A DNA stretch of 64,000 nucleotides, taken from assembly GCF_044385915.1 (NCBI RefSeq), contig NZ_JBISCC010000110.1:1-64000 (forward strand). Direction: 5' to 3'. Each line of letters begins with the position of its first letter. Within the stretch, counting starts at the first letter, position 1. This stretch comes from Thalassobellus citreus. GTDB taxonomy: Bacteria; Bacteroidota; Bacteroidia; Flavobacteriales; Flavobacteriaceae. The notes beneath the pieces were generated by a model that made no database searches, was not told the DNA's origin, and worked only from the letters and a program-made list of their open reading frames with translations. The position numbers and the translations under genes are program-made. Below are positions 1-9,058 of this stretch, piece by piece.

Positions 1-58
1 ACTCTTGAGTTAATACTAACTCTAGCTGATTACTGCGGGAGCGATAGTAGTGGTTAGC

Positions 59-134
59 TTTTGTAAAACTGCCATATATGGTTTTACAAAACTAGTAACG
101 TATAGCGCGGTTTTTATTTTTCTTAAAAACCCGC
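59..134. repeat. Structured extragenic sequence with two inverted repeats
   Basis: The first 313 bases hold no gene that I can support. Within them there is a perfect 11-bp inverted repeat (59-69 with 81-91, TTTTGTAAAAC against its complement) around an 11-base spacer. A second, imperfect inverted repeat follows (107-116, GCGGTTTTTA, with 124-134). This may be the 3' structured end of an upstream gene outside the window, or a dispersed extragenic element. From memory, similar sequences occur between flavobacterial genes, but I cannot verify that here. Bases 135-313 are AT-rich leader with no clear promoter box. Confidence 0.4.
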
Positions 135-313
135 CCAATTAGGTTATAATCTTCCTTTAAATTTATACTAAGATGGTTTATTTTATTTACAGGTAAGTAC
201 AGGATAGTATAACTAACTTAAAGGTATAGTTTTAATGTTTAAAATTAAACTAATTACAACTTTGATTATTGAATTTATATTTCTCTGTTGTTAAATTTAA
301 ACAAGCATAATTT

Positions 314-1876
314 ATGACCTTACCTACTCTTTTTCGAGTGTTTTTCTTCTTTTTATTTTTTTTAATTGGCTATAATAGTGAAGCTCAAGATGAAGCTTTT
401 GTTATGAGCCAAATTGGCTCTAATAACTTATTGGATAAATCATGGGATTTAAATTATGGACCTGATGGTTATCTTTGGGTAACAGAAAGAGAAGCAGGTA
501 AAGTTGTTAGAATAAATCCTGATACAGCTGTACGTGATGAATTGATTCAAATTTCGGAAGTGTCATCTACTGCTGGGCAGGATGGGTTGTTAGGATTGGC
601 AATAGAAGACGGTTTGCTTACTGGTACTCCTTATGTGTATTTATCTTATACTTATCTTGTTGGTGGTAATAGAAAGCAGAAATTGGTTAAATACACTTTT
701 GAAATTAGTGGAGCTGATGGATCTTTGTCTACGCCTGTAACTGTTATTGATAATTTACCTTCTAGTAATGACCATAATTCAGGGAGATTGATTTTAGGAT
801 CAGATGATAAGCTTTATTATACAATAGGAGATCAGGGAGAAAAGGACTGTGGGTCTAATTTAGCTCAGTTTTTACCTACACAACAAGAGATTGATCTGAA
901 TGATTGGTCTAAGTATCCAGGTAAAGTTTTAAGATTGAATTTGGATGGTAGTATTCCTGATGATAATCCTATATTTAATGGTGTGAGAAGTCATATATAT
1001 ACTTATGGACATAGAAATCCACAAGGAATTGTTTTAGGTAATAACGGAATAATATATTCTAGTGAACATGGTCCAAGTTCTGATGATGAAGTTAATATTA
1101 TTAATTCGGGTAAAAATTACGGTTGGCCTTATGTTGCAGGTTTAAAAGATAACTTGCAAGATGGTGCTATTTGTGATGCTAATAATGAAACAGCATTTGT
1201 AGCATCTAATTATCAAGATCCTTTAATGTCTCTTTTTACTCCTGATACTCCTCAAGATGCAGCTTGTACAGATGGTTGGATGTGTCGTTTAAATATAGCG
1301 CCATCAAGTATAGCTATTTACGAAAGTGATGTTATATCTGCATGGAAAAACTCTTTATTAGTTACAAGTTTAAAAAGAGGAAGAGTGTATAGGTTAAAAT
1401 TAAATGCTGATGGAACTGCTGTAGAAAATAATGATATAACACAGATTTTTTATACACAAAACCGCTATCGTGATATTGTGGTAACTCCAGATGGGAAGGC
1501 TATATATATTATAACAGACTCATCTGGAAAAACATCTGATGAATCAAGTATGAATGTTGTTACTACATTGAATAATCCTGGGGCCATTTTAAAATTCACA
1601 TTTCAAGATGCGCTTTCTGTTGAAAATAAAAATATTGAGGATTTATTTAGGGTTTGGCCCAATCCAACTAAAAACAAATTAATTATTGAGTTAAATAATA
1701 ATATTAAAGCTTTTAAAGCTCAATTAATTAATTCAATAGGACAAGTTGTAAAAGAATTTAATGAATTGCAATCTGGAATAAATGAAACAAACGTTGATAA
1801 TTTTTCTGCAGGTGTGTATATATTAAAATTATCGATTAAAGATCAATCTTTGCAAAAACGAGTAATTCTACATTAA
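314..1876 (+). CDS. Secreted PQQ-dependent sugar dehydrogenase (soluble GDH type) with T9SS sorting domain
   Basis: Predicted quinoprotein aldose dehydrogenase that oxidises sugars to lactones with PQQ. Residues 1-24 form a signal peptide ending in SEAQ. The body matches the soluble glucose dehydrogenase beta-propeller closely: WVTERE near 55-60, DHNSGRL at 153-159 carrying the expected catalytic His154, YTIGDQG at 169-175, GHRNPQG at 232-238 with the PQQ-binding Arg, and a later LKRGRVYRL segment matching the PQQ-contacting lysine region. The last ~80 residues (from about VWPNPTKNKL) are a type A T9SS C-terminal sorting domain, so the enzyme should be exported across the outer membrane and be surface-bound or released. 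At 520 residues it exceeds the ~480 of soluble GDH because of this domain. The ATG start gives a good signal peptide. It stands alone, with a terminator behind it. No PQQ synthesis genes are in view. The substrate is unknown. Confidence 0.9.
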   Translation: MTLPTLFRVFFFFLFFLIGYNSEAQDEAFVMSQIGSNNLLDKSWDLNYGPDGYLWVTEREAGKVVRINPDTAVRDELIQISEVSSTAGQDGLLGLAIEDGLLTGTPYVYLSYTYLVGGNRKQKLVKYTFEISGADGSLSTPVTVIDNLPSSNDHNSGRLILGSDDKLYYTIGDQGEKDCGSNLAQFLPTQQEIDLNDWSKYPGKVLRLNLDGSIPDDNPIFNGVRSHIYTYGHRNPQGIVLGNNGIIYSSEHGPSSDDEVNIINSGKNYGWPYVAGLKDNLQDGAICDANNETAFVASNYQDPLMSLFTPDTPQDAACTDGWMCRLNIAPSSIAIYESDVISAWKNSLLVTSLKRGRVYRLKLNADGTAVENNDITQIFYTQNRYRDIVVTPDGKAIYIITDSSGKTSDESSMNVVTTLNNPGAILKFTFQDALSVENKNIEDLFRVWPNPTKNKLIIELNNNIKAFKAQLINSIGQVVKEFNELQSGINETNVDNFSAGVYILKLSIKDQSLQKRVILH

Positions 1877-1912
1877 ATTATTATATAGCTTAGAGAATAT
1901 TTTAAAAATAAT

Positions 1913-1947
1913 AAATCCTGTAAACATTAAGTTTTGGGATTTTTTTT
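1913..1947 (+). terminator. Rho-independent terminator after the sugar dehydrogenase
   Basis: An imperfect hairpin (AAATCC arm at 1913-1918, GGGATTT arm at 1936-1942, inner pairing TAAAC/GTTT) is followed by a run of T. Both stem and loop closely resemble the terminator at 19051-19086, differing at only a few positions including the loop, so the two probably share descent. Confidence 0.7.
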
Positions 1948-2236
1948 ATGAGAACTCCTAGTTTACTTGATATTCATTATTATTAATAAAGTTTTAAGTT
2001 GTGAAATTATCTGCTTATCACTATTGTTTTCAAACAAAAATTATCTAAAAAACAACCTCTATTTTAATTAAATATTTGCTTTTAGTCTGATAAAATATGA
2101 CTTTTATCGATTATTTATTTAATTTTATAGTAATATATTTTAAAAAAATATGTAGCTTTGGAAATAGTCTGTTTATAAAAAAGTGTAATAGAGCAAATTA
2201 TTTTATTTGATTTTTGACCCCAAATCTAAATCTACA
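1948..2236 (+). promoter_or_regulatory. AT-rich spacer with -7 box TAGCTTTG at 2153-2160
   Basis: This gap holds no gene. TAGCTTTG at 2153-2160 fits the Bacteroidota -7 consensus TAnnTTTG and lies 77 bases before the ATG of the kinase pseudogene, so it is probably that gene's old promoter. No clean -33 TTG box is seen at the usual 19-21 base spacing. Confidence 0.4.
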
Positions 2237-4665
2237 ATGTTTAAAAAACACATATTTATTCTATTTTTATTAATTGTTTCTGTTTCTTTTTCTCAAAAAA
2301 AGGATACGTTATATGTTAACAATCAATTAAAAAAAGCTGAAACATTACAACAAACAGATTTTCTTAAAGCAAAAGAACTATTAGCGGACGCATTAAAAAT
2401 ATCGAACGATATTAAATATGATTTCGGTGTTTTGCAGTCTAATATTATTTTAGGTCAAATTGCTTATTATCATGGAGAACATAATGTGTCTATTAAATAT
2501 TATCAAAAAGCAATAGACTTTATACAGAATAATAAACTCTCCTATCCAGATAAAACAGGATACTGTTATTCTAAAATGGGAGCCTCCTATTACTATTTAG
2601 CAGATTATAAAAAAAGCGTAGAAGTAGCATTACAGTCATTAGAATATTTTACTGGCAAAGATCAAAATATAATAATTGGTGCTTATCGAAGTTTAGGAGT
2701 AGTATATTAACAATTAAAACAGTATGATAAATCTATAGAATTTTTTAAGAAAATGCGTGATATTAGTATTGGAAACAATATAAATAATACAGTAAGCGCA
2801 TTAATGAATATGGGCTCTGTTTATACTGAAATGAAAGATTATAAATCTGCTTTAATCAATCTTAATGAAGCTAAAGCATTATTAATAAATTCAGACAATG
2901 TTCATTTTAAAGGAATATTAGAGATTGAGTTTTCACGTTATTATAGTAAAATAAACAATAATACAGATGCTTTAAAACACGCCTTAAAGGCATATGAAAT
3001 TGCTAACAATAATAATTTAGCAATATTAAAAAACGAGATTTTAGAACAATTAGGAGATGTGTATTTTGCACATAAAGATTATGTTAAATCTAAGAATAAT
3101 TATCTAAAAGCATTAGAAGGTTCTAAAGAAAATAAAAGTAAACAGAGCGAAAATAATTTATACAAAAGCTGTCATTGGTCTATATGCAAAATGGCGATTA
3201 TGAAGAATCAAATAATTATTTAAATAAATACGTAACATTAAAAGACAGCCTACAAGACGATAAAAACATAAAAACCATTGCAAGTACAGTTGCATTATAT
3301 GAAAACGAAAAAACAGAGAAAGAGTTAGCTATAAAAACAGCTAAAATAAAGGATCAAGAAAATTTATTATTAAAACGAAAAACAAATACCTTATACGTAA
3401 CCTTAGGTTTTATAGCTATTAATTTAGTGCTATTTATGTTTTTTGCATTTTATCAAAGAAAAGTAAAAAAAAGTAAAACAAGTTCATAATCAAATACTTA
3501 AAAGAAAAAAAAACAGAAATTTGTTTGAAGCAAAGCAAGAAGTTGTAAACGCTATGAAGGTAAAACAGCAATCTTAATTAATATTACACACGAACTTAAA
3601 ACACCATTGCAAACCATATCTGGAATTACAGAAATTCTTAATAAAGAATCACTAAATAAAAAAAATCACAAATATTTAAAAACTATAAATTTTTCAGTTA
3701 CTAATTTATTAGGTTTAATTAATAACGCTGTAATGTTAAACTCTAAAGATAAAAGTAACTTAAAGTTAGATAAAAAACCATTTGCATTGTCTGATACCAT
3801 ACGTGGTATCGTAGATTCTGTAGGTATTACTAATCAAACAAACAACAAATTATATATTGATATTGATTCTAGTTTAGAAAACATAAAAGTTCTAGGAGAC
3901 GAACAAAAATTAACTCAAATATTGTGTAATTTAATCGATAACTCAAACAAATATACAGATAATGGACATATTTATATTCAAGCAGAAACTATTACGAGTT
4001 CTAAAGAAGAAGTAACAATAAAATTTAATGTGTCAGACACAGGAGTTGGTATTAGTAATGAGAGTTTAGATAAAGTTTTTGACGAATTTTATAAAGAATC
4101 TATGGATTTTACAGCTAATTGTTCTGGTCCTGGTTTAGGGTTGTCTATTGTGAAGTTGTTAGTAGAATTGCATAATAGTGAAATAATAGTTGAATCTAAA
4201 AAAGCTGAAGGAGCAACATTTTCATTTGTTTTTACTTACCAAATAGCGCCTATTGAAAAATTTCAAATTGAAAACATAAAAATTGATGCATCAAAAATTA
4301 ATGTTCTTTTAGTTGAAGATCATAAAATTAACCAAATGCTAATAAAAAAAACAATAGAAAAAAAAGGTTTTGTAAATTGTAAAGTAACGAATAATGGTTT
4401 AGAGGCTGTAAATTTTGTAAAAGAAGAGAAATTTGATATTGTTTTAACAGATATTATGATGCCAGTTATGGATGGTTTTGAATCTTCACTATTAATAAAA
4501 CAATACAATAAGAATATTCCAATAATTGCAATTACAGCTGTGTGTGGTGAACTTGAAAAAGAAAATTTTGAACGCTCCCAGATAGATTTTGTAATAAATA
4601 AGCCTATAAAACCTGATGAGTTGTATAAAGCTATGTATAAAGAGTTAAGCTTAATAAAAGTATAA
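2237..4665 (+). pseudogene. Decayed TPR hybrid histidine kinase / response regulator
   Basis: Remains of one hybrid sensor kinase. From ATG 2237 come a signal peptide (ending SFSQ) and TPR repeats. The frame is broken by a TAA at 2708-2710, after which the same frame continues as QLKQYDKSIEFFKK. A second break is an apparent one-base loss in the A run at 3164-3167: frame 2 ends in nonsense while frame 1 continues as LSLVYMQNGDYEES. A transmembrane helix follows (about 3390-3450). Two more shifts lie near 3480 and 3550, before the H-box THELKTPLQ encoded at 3586-3612. From there the frame stays open: the HATPase N-box (NLIDNSNKYTDNG), G boxes (DTGVGIS, GPGLGLS) and a receiver domain with phospho-Asp in LTDIMMP, ending at 4665. 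With four lesions it is very unlikely to make the full protein. The open tail could at most give a soluble kinase/receiver fragment without a proper start. An intact relative lies just downstream at 5321. Confidence 0.85.
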
Positions 4666-4799
4666 ACATCAAATATTATTTTCTGTTTTTTAATAATCAC
4701 CCGTTTCGAGTACTAATTTTCTGCACGGCACATACACACAATTTTTGAGAATGATATTCTATTATAATTGATTTGTGTGATATTGTATCTGTAAAAAAC

Positions 4800-4842
4800 A
4801 AAAACTCACAACTTTCTAATAATTAGATTATTATGAGTTTTT
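4800..4842. terminator. Hairpin terminator beside the tRNA relic
   Basis: AAAAACTCA (4800-4808) pairs with TGAGTTTTT (4834-4842), and TAATAAT with ATTATTA inside, with an unpaired stretch on the left arm. A/T runs on both sides let it work in both directions. On the minus strand it lies directly after the tRNA-Phe-like 3' end at 4846-4857, the same order as the true tRNA-Phe and its terminator at 19.1 kb. Confidence 0.6.
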
Positions 4843-4845
4843 AAA

Positions 4846-4857
4846 GTGGTACCTCCA
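4846..4857 (-). other. 12-nt relic identical to the 3' end of tRNA-Phe
   Basis: GTGGTACCTCCA here is identical to 19087-19098, which covers the acceptor-stem 3' strand, the discriminator base and part of the T stem of tRNA-Phe, plus one flanking base. The match stops after 12 bases, so no tRNA can fold. As at the real gene, a hairpin terminator follows on the minus strand. It is either the stump of a deleted second tRNA-Phe gene or a recombination scar. A chance 12-mer match is possible but not likely in this context. Confidence 0.45.
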
Positions 4858-5320
4858 ATAGCTTATTCTTTTACACTACTATGTAGCTGCATACATCTGT
4901 ATGCACATTTTTGTGTGTCTTTATTTTGTATATTTAGTTCCGTGTTTCTGTATAATAGTGAGTATTCGAGAGCATATTGAAGACGAGATTTGTTTTCTTT
5001 ACTGTGGATTTAATTCCTATAAGATGAAAATATATTAAAACTCCAATTAAATTTGTTTTCCATAACTAAAGAACTTTTTTAAACCCTTAATCGAGATAAA
5101 TTACTTTCGACTTATTTTCTGTTACTTTTGTATCTTTTATACATGAAATTTAAAACCGAAAAAAATAAATAAGATCACAAAAGATAATTTTGAAGATTAA
5201 TCTAGAGAAGATATGCCTGTATTAATAAGGATGGGAAATATAAGTTCTGTGAGTAATACCAATAGTATAACTGTAGTTATTTATAAAATTAAAATTATTT
5301 TAATATTTGCTAAATTGATT
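4858..5320. other. Long gene-free spacer before the TPR histidine kinase
   Basis: No gene that I can support. TACTTTTG at 5123-5130 fits the -7 consensus TAnnTTTG and may drive the kinase at 5321 with a leader of about 185 bases. No -33 box is evident. An open frame could begin at 5213, but its first 36 residues do not look like protein of this family and would bury the clear signal peptide that starts at 5321. Confidence 0.4.
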
Positions 5321-7333
5321 ATGAAAAAAGTAGTTTTTATTGCGTTACTAAGCTGTGTTTATGTAACAGCTCAAAATAATGTCTCTCAGGAAAAGCTAGA
5401 AACACTTAAAAATAAAATAGCTAATTCGGAAAAGACAGAGAAGCTTCAATGGTTAGATAGTCTAACCACTTTAGTAGAATTTGATGAAGCACTTAAATAT
5501 GATTCTATAGTTAGAGAAACCATTACATATGCTTTAAAGTTAGATTCCTTAAATATTGCAACAATAAATACAAGCAAACTTATTCATTACCATAGTAATA
5601 TAATGGGAAATTCTGAAGAGGGGCTGCGAATATTTAAAGATTTTTTGAGTACTGTAGAATTAGTAAAATCTAATGTTATCAAGGGAAAGTATTATCTCTA
5701 TGGTGCAGATTCATATGCAGGTCAGGTTGATTTTGATAAAGCTTTTAAATATTATGATCTAGCTAAAGATTGGGCATCGAAAGCAGATAATCAGTTGTTG
5801 TTGGCGACTATAGCTCTAAAAACTGGAGGTGTTTTATTGGAAATGGGAGAAGCAGTTAATGCTTCAAAACACATTCAGGAAGCTATTAGAATCTTTGCTG
5901 TCGAGAAGGATACATTAAACTTAATAAATGCTAAAAATGACATTTCAATTTTATACAGTCAAAATGCATTTTATAAAGAAGCAGAAAAAGAGCGTAATGA
6001 AGCCATAGCTTTATCGAATGTTTTTAAAGAAGAAACAGCAGTGTCATTACTTTATTATAACGCAGCGGCAGATTATAGATTAATTGATGATCAAGAAAAG
6101 CGAATATCAAATTTAAAGTTAGCACTAAAGCATAACAATTCTGAGTTCAGACGTTTTTATGAACCATACTTTTTATGTGATTTAACTATAGCTTTGGCAG
6201 AAAATGATAGTATAGAAAAAGCAGAACAGTATTTTGATAAAATCAAGAATGATCCAGACACATATTCCGAAGGTATTCAAAAAGAGATGTATATCGAAGT
6301 TCTAAAACAAATGGCTTTAGGGAAAAATCAGTTTAAAGAAGCTATTGATTATGGAAAACAGCATTTAGAATTAAAAAAGGGGCATAAAGGCTATGTAGAA
6401 ATAATGAACGCAGAAAAGTTTTTGTCGGATGTTTACCAAAATACTAATGATAATAGAAACTCTGAAAAACACTTAATTAATTACTATAAAATAAAAGATT
6501 CTATATCTAAAGTTCAAAATGTAAAGTCATTAACCTATTATCAAACGCTTTACGAAACCGAAAAACGCGATTTAAAAATACAAGCCCAACAAAGTAATAT
6601 AGCATTATTAGATGAAAAAAATAAAGTAAAAAACCAATGGCTATTATTTGGTAGTTTAGGCCTTTTAGCATTATTTGGAATTGTGTTATTATGGCGTTCT
6701 AGAAATACAGCGAGAAAACGCGAACAATTGCAAGAACAGTTTTCTCAAGACCTTTTAAATGCACAAGAAAAAGAACGAACTAGAGTATCTAAAGATTTAC
6801 ATGATAGTGTGGGGCAGCAACTGACGTTAATTAAAAAGAAGGCTCAGAATTTGGAGCAAGAAGAACTATCAGCGATGACAAATAATGCTTTGGAGGAGGT
6901 GAGAAGTATATCAAGAGGATTATTCCCAGCGGCATTAAAGCAATTAGGCTTAACAGAAAGTATCCGACAATTGTTAAATGATTTAGATGAAGAAACCGAT
7001 ATGTTTTTTTCTGTAGAGATTGATGATATTGATAACGAGTTTAATGAAACAGAAACACTTAATTTATATAGATTTATTCAAGAAACGGTAACAAATGCTT
7101 TAAAACATGCCAAGGCCAAAACACTAACCGTTAATATTACAAAACTTAATAATACTGTTGAAGTTTTGATAAAGGACAATGGCGTTGGCTTTGATAATGT
7201 GGCGTCTGTAAAACAACATAGTTTAGGTTTAAAAACTATAGCAGAACGTATACGTATGTTAAAAGGTACACTGTCAATAAAAAGTAAAGAAGAAGAAGGA
7301 ACGCAAGTTCTAGCTCAAATACCAATAGTATAA
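5321..7333 (+). CDS. TPR-containing sensor histidine kinase (NarL/LytS-type, HisKA_3)
   Basis: Membrane sensor kinase of 670 residues. The start at ATG 5321 is chosen because it begins a good signal peptide (MKKVVFIALLSCVYVTAQ); a longer open frame upstream lacks support. Residues ~25-430 are helical TPR-like repeats in the periplasm. A transmembrane helix is at ~438-460 and a coiled stretch follows. The HisKA_3 dimerisation domain carries phospho-accepting His494 in KDLHDSVGQQL. The HATPase_c domain has an N-box near 584 (RFIQETVTNALKHA) and a G1 box DNGVGF near 620. It should phosphorylate the regulator whose gene begins 2 bases after its stop. It resembles the decayed kinase at 2237-4665 in its TPR sensor, but its catalytic part is of another class. 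The ligand is unknown. The position suggests it controls the secreted-protein operon at 8.1-19.0 kb. Confidence 0.9.
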   Translation: MKKVVFIALLSCVYVTAQNNVSQEKLETLKNKIANSEKTEKLQWLDSLTTLVEFDEALKYDSIVRETITYALKLDSLNIATINTSKLIHYHSNIMGNSEEGLRIFKDFLSTVELVKSNVIKGKYYLYGADSYAGQVDFDKAFKYYDLAKDWASKADNQLLLATIALKTGGVLLEMGEAVNASKHIQEAIRIFAVEKDTLNLINAKNDISILYSQNAFYKEAEKERNEAIALSNVFKEETAVSLLYYNAAADYRLIDDQEKRISNLKLALKHNNSEFRRFYEPYFLCDLTIALAENDSIEKAEQYFDKIKNDPDTYSEGIQKEMYIEVLKQMALGKNQFKEAIDYGKQHLELKKGHKGYVEIMNAEKFLSDVYQNTNDNRNSEKHLINYYKIKDSISKVQNVKSLTYYQTLYETEKRDLKIQAQQSNIALLDEKNKVKNQWLLFGSLGLLALFGIVLLWRSRNTARKREQLQEQFSQDLLNAQEKERTRVSKDLHDSVGQQLTLIKKKAQNLEQEELSAMTNNALEEVRSISRGLFPAALKQLGLTESIRQLLNDLDEETDMFFSVEIDDIDNEFNETETLNLYRFIQETVTNALKHAKAKTLTVNITKLNNTVEVLIKDNGVGFDNVASVKQHSLGLKTIAERIRMLKGTLSIKSKEEEGTQVLAQIPIV

Positions 7334-7335
7334 TT

Positions 7336-7974
7336 ATGGAAATTTCTGTTTTAGTTGCCGATGACCACCCGATGTTACTCAAAGGTTTAGTAGATGAACT
7401 TAAATCGTTTAATTATAATGTTATTTCTTCAGTAGAAAATGGTGCAAAAGCTTTAGATGATATTATGTCATTACAACCAGATATTGCCATTTTAGATATA
7501 GAAATGCCTTTGTTGTCAGGTTTTGAAGTCATTCAAAAATGTTTGGATAAGCAACAAACCACAAAGTTTATCATCCTAACATCTCATAAACAAAAAGGCT
7601 TTATTTCAAAAGCACAAAAACTTAATATACAAGGTTATATTTTAAAAGATGAACCATCAATCGAACTCCATAAATGCATTCAGGAAGTTTATAAAGGAGG
7701 TACATACTTTAGCTCAGAATTCAATAAAATACTTCAAAATCAGATTTCACCAGAAATTGAGAAAATTAAATTCTTAAGCCCTTCAGAGCGTACCATTGTT
7801 CGTTTAGTAGCACAAGGGAAATCTTCTAAAGAAATAGGAGCGTTATTAAGTATATCTATTAGAACTGTTGAAAAACACCGCTCCAATATCATCCAAAAAT
7901 TAGACCTTTCAAACGAAATGGATGCCCTAAGTTCTTGGGCTCAGGAGCATAAAGAGCTTATACTTTCCATATAA
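7336..7974 (+). CDS. NarL/FixJ-family response regulator
   Basis: Cytoplasmic DNA-binding regulator of 212 residues, translationally coupled to the kinase (2-base gap). The receiver domain (1-120) has acidic residues D9/D10 in VADDHP, phospho-acceptor Asp54 in ILDIEMP, the switch Thr/Ser in ILTSH near 82-83, and Lys104 in YILKDE. A LuxR/NarL helix-turn-helix at ~147-205 contains LSPSERTIVRLVAQGKSSKE and RTVEKHRSNIIQKL. It is of normal length with all key residues. Regulators of this family often bind short palindromic sites, and three TACGTA motifs lie just downstream at 8004-8039, so it may act on the next operon. That link is inferred. Confidence 0.93.
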   Translation: MEISVLVADDHPMLLKGLVDELKSFNYNVISSVENGAKALDDIMSLQPDIAILDIEMPLLSGFEVIQKCLDKQQTTKFIILTSHKQKGFISKAQKLNIQGYILKDEPSIELHKCIQEVYKGGTYFSSEFNKILQNQISPEIEKIKFLSPSERTIVRLVAQGKSSKEIGALLSISIRTVEKHRSNIIQKLDLSNEMDALSSWAQEHKELILSI

Positions 7975-8003
7975 ATTCGGTAAGCAACTTTCATATCAAA
8001 CGC

Positions 8004-8039
8004 TACGTAGGGCTACGTAGTATTTGCAAGTGGTACGTA
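8004..8039. promoter_or_regulatory. Three phased TACGTA motifs, candidate operator
   Basis: TACGTA occurs at 8004-8009, 8014-8019 and 8034-8039, that is at 10- and 20-bp intervals, all on one face of the helix. The first two sit inside the longer palindrome CTACGTAG. They lie between the NarL-type regulator and the tail-collar gene, 93 bases or more before its ATG. A multi-dimer binding site for the neighbouring regulator is the simplest reading. No clear -7 box was found between these motifs and the gene. Confidence 0.5.
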
Positions 8040-8131
8040 TTGTTATAGACTACCCCTAGTTATACCTTGCACTAGCATTGGATGTATATCCTTGTCTCAA
8101 AAAAGAGTATAACGAATTAACAATAATAACC

Positions 8132-9049
8132 ATGAAAACAAAATTTACATTTTTAACCCTTTTATTGCTTTTTATTGCAACGTTTAACTATGCACAAACC
8201 TCTGCAGAAATAGCAGATATAGCTGTACAAGGTATAGCAAGAGATGGCAATAATACAGCTAAAACAAATGTTACTATTTCTTTAACGTTTGAGTTGTATT
8301 ATTTAGATGCAAATAACGGTAATACAAAAGTAGTTATTGGTACTCCAGAAACTGTTAGTTTAACGACAGATGCCTTTGGTGTGTTTTCACATATTGTAAG
8401 TCCAGCGGCAAGTAACAACCCCATATTTGCAAACCAACAGGTGTATTTAAAAATAAGTGAAGGGACGCAGATTATTTCAGAAGAAAAATTAAAACATGTG
8501 CCTTATGCTATTGCTGCCAATAATGGGGTGCCAACAGGGGCCATTATGCCTTTTGTAGGAGCGAGTTCTGATGTGCCTGAGGGATGGGTTTTGTGTAACG
8601 GACAAACTTTACCAGCTACAGCTACTAAACTAATTAGCATGATTGGTAACAATGCACCAAATTTAGGTGGTATGTTTTTAAGAGGAGCTGGGACAAATGA
8701 CATGACAGATACTGTAACTCTTCTTAATGGAACACAAGATGATGATTATAAAAGACATAATCATGCTTCTGGTGGCTTGCAAACTTCTGCAGCTGGTTCT
8801 CATAGACACTTAAAGACGGAGTCTACGATAAGTGTTCCTAAACCTGATCCAGCGTACTATACAAATGTTAGGATAGGATTTATTTCTAATGTCTTACCAA
8901 CAGTAGCAAATAATTCTGATTTTGCTGGAAACCATACGCATAATATTACAGGTAATACTGGTAACAGTGGTGGTACTGCTATTAATAATCCTGGAGGTAC
9001 TGAAACTAGGCCTGTAAACTACGGGGTTAACTACATCATTAAACTATAA
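8132..9049 (+). CDS. Secreted phage-tail-collar domain protein
   Basis: Protein of 305 residues. The start at ATG 8132 gives the signal peptide MKTKFTFLTLLLLFIATFNYAQ; an open frame from 8078 adds only an unlikely extension. The N-terminal half (IAVQGIARDGNNTAKTN ... EEKLKHVPYAIAA) is the beta-sandwich common in Bacteroidota surface proteins, of the pattern 'YQAIARD...VPYALAA'. From residue ~133 a tail-collar domain follows (GAIMPFVG, PEGWVLCNGQTLP, FLRGAG), and the C-terminus TRPVNYGVNYIIKL is typical of tail-collar/microcystin-dependent proteins. It is not part of a phage: there are no capsid or tail genes, and it has its own export signal. It is the first gene of a four-gene operon, 9 bases ahead of the giant protein, and may act as an adhesin or trimeric cap. 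The function is unknown. Confidence 0.85.
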   Translation: MKTKFTFLTLLLLFIATFNYAQTSAEIADIAVQGIARDGNNTAKTNVTISLTFELYYLDANNGNTKVVIGTPETVSLTTDAFGVFSHIVSPAASNNPIFANQQVYLKISEGTQIISEEKLKHVPYAIAANNGVPTGAIMPFVGASSDVPEGWVLCNGQTLPATATKLISMIGNNAPNLGGMFLRGAGTNDMTDTVTLLNGTQDDDYKRHNHASGGLQTSAAGSHRHLKTESTISVPKPDPAYYTNVRIGFISNVLPTVANNSDFAGNHTHNITGNTGNSGGTAINNPGGTETRPVNYGVNYIIKL

Positions 9050-9058
9050 AAACATAGG

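Noticed and set aside
2708..2710. Programmed stop read-through or recoding in the kinase
   Set aside because: Three further frameshifts follow, which argues for decay rather than recoding.
2753..3489. Two separate small TPR/membrane genes in the kinase pseudogene
   Set aside because: They continue one protein across a stop and a frameshift, lack proper starts, and together rebuild a single hybrid kinase.
4320..4700. 126-codon minus-strand open frame
   Set aside because: It is antisense to the conserved receiver domain and has no recognisable protein features.
8132..9049. Tail-collar protein as sign of a prophage
   Set aside because: No capsid, portal, terminase, integrase or lysis genes are nearby, and the protein has a bacterial signal peptide and a Bacteroidota-type N-terminal domain.
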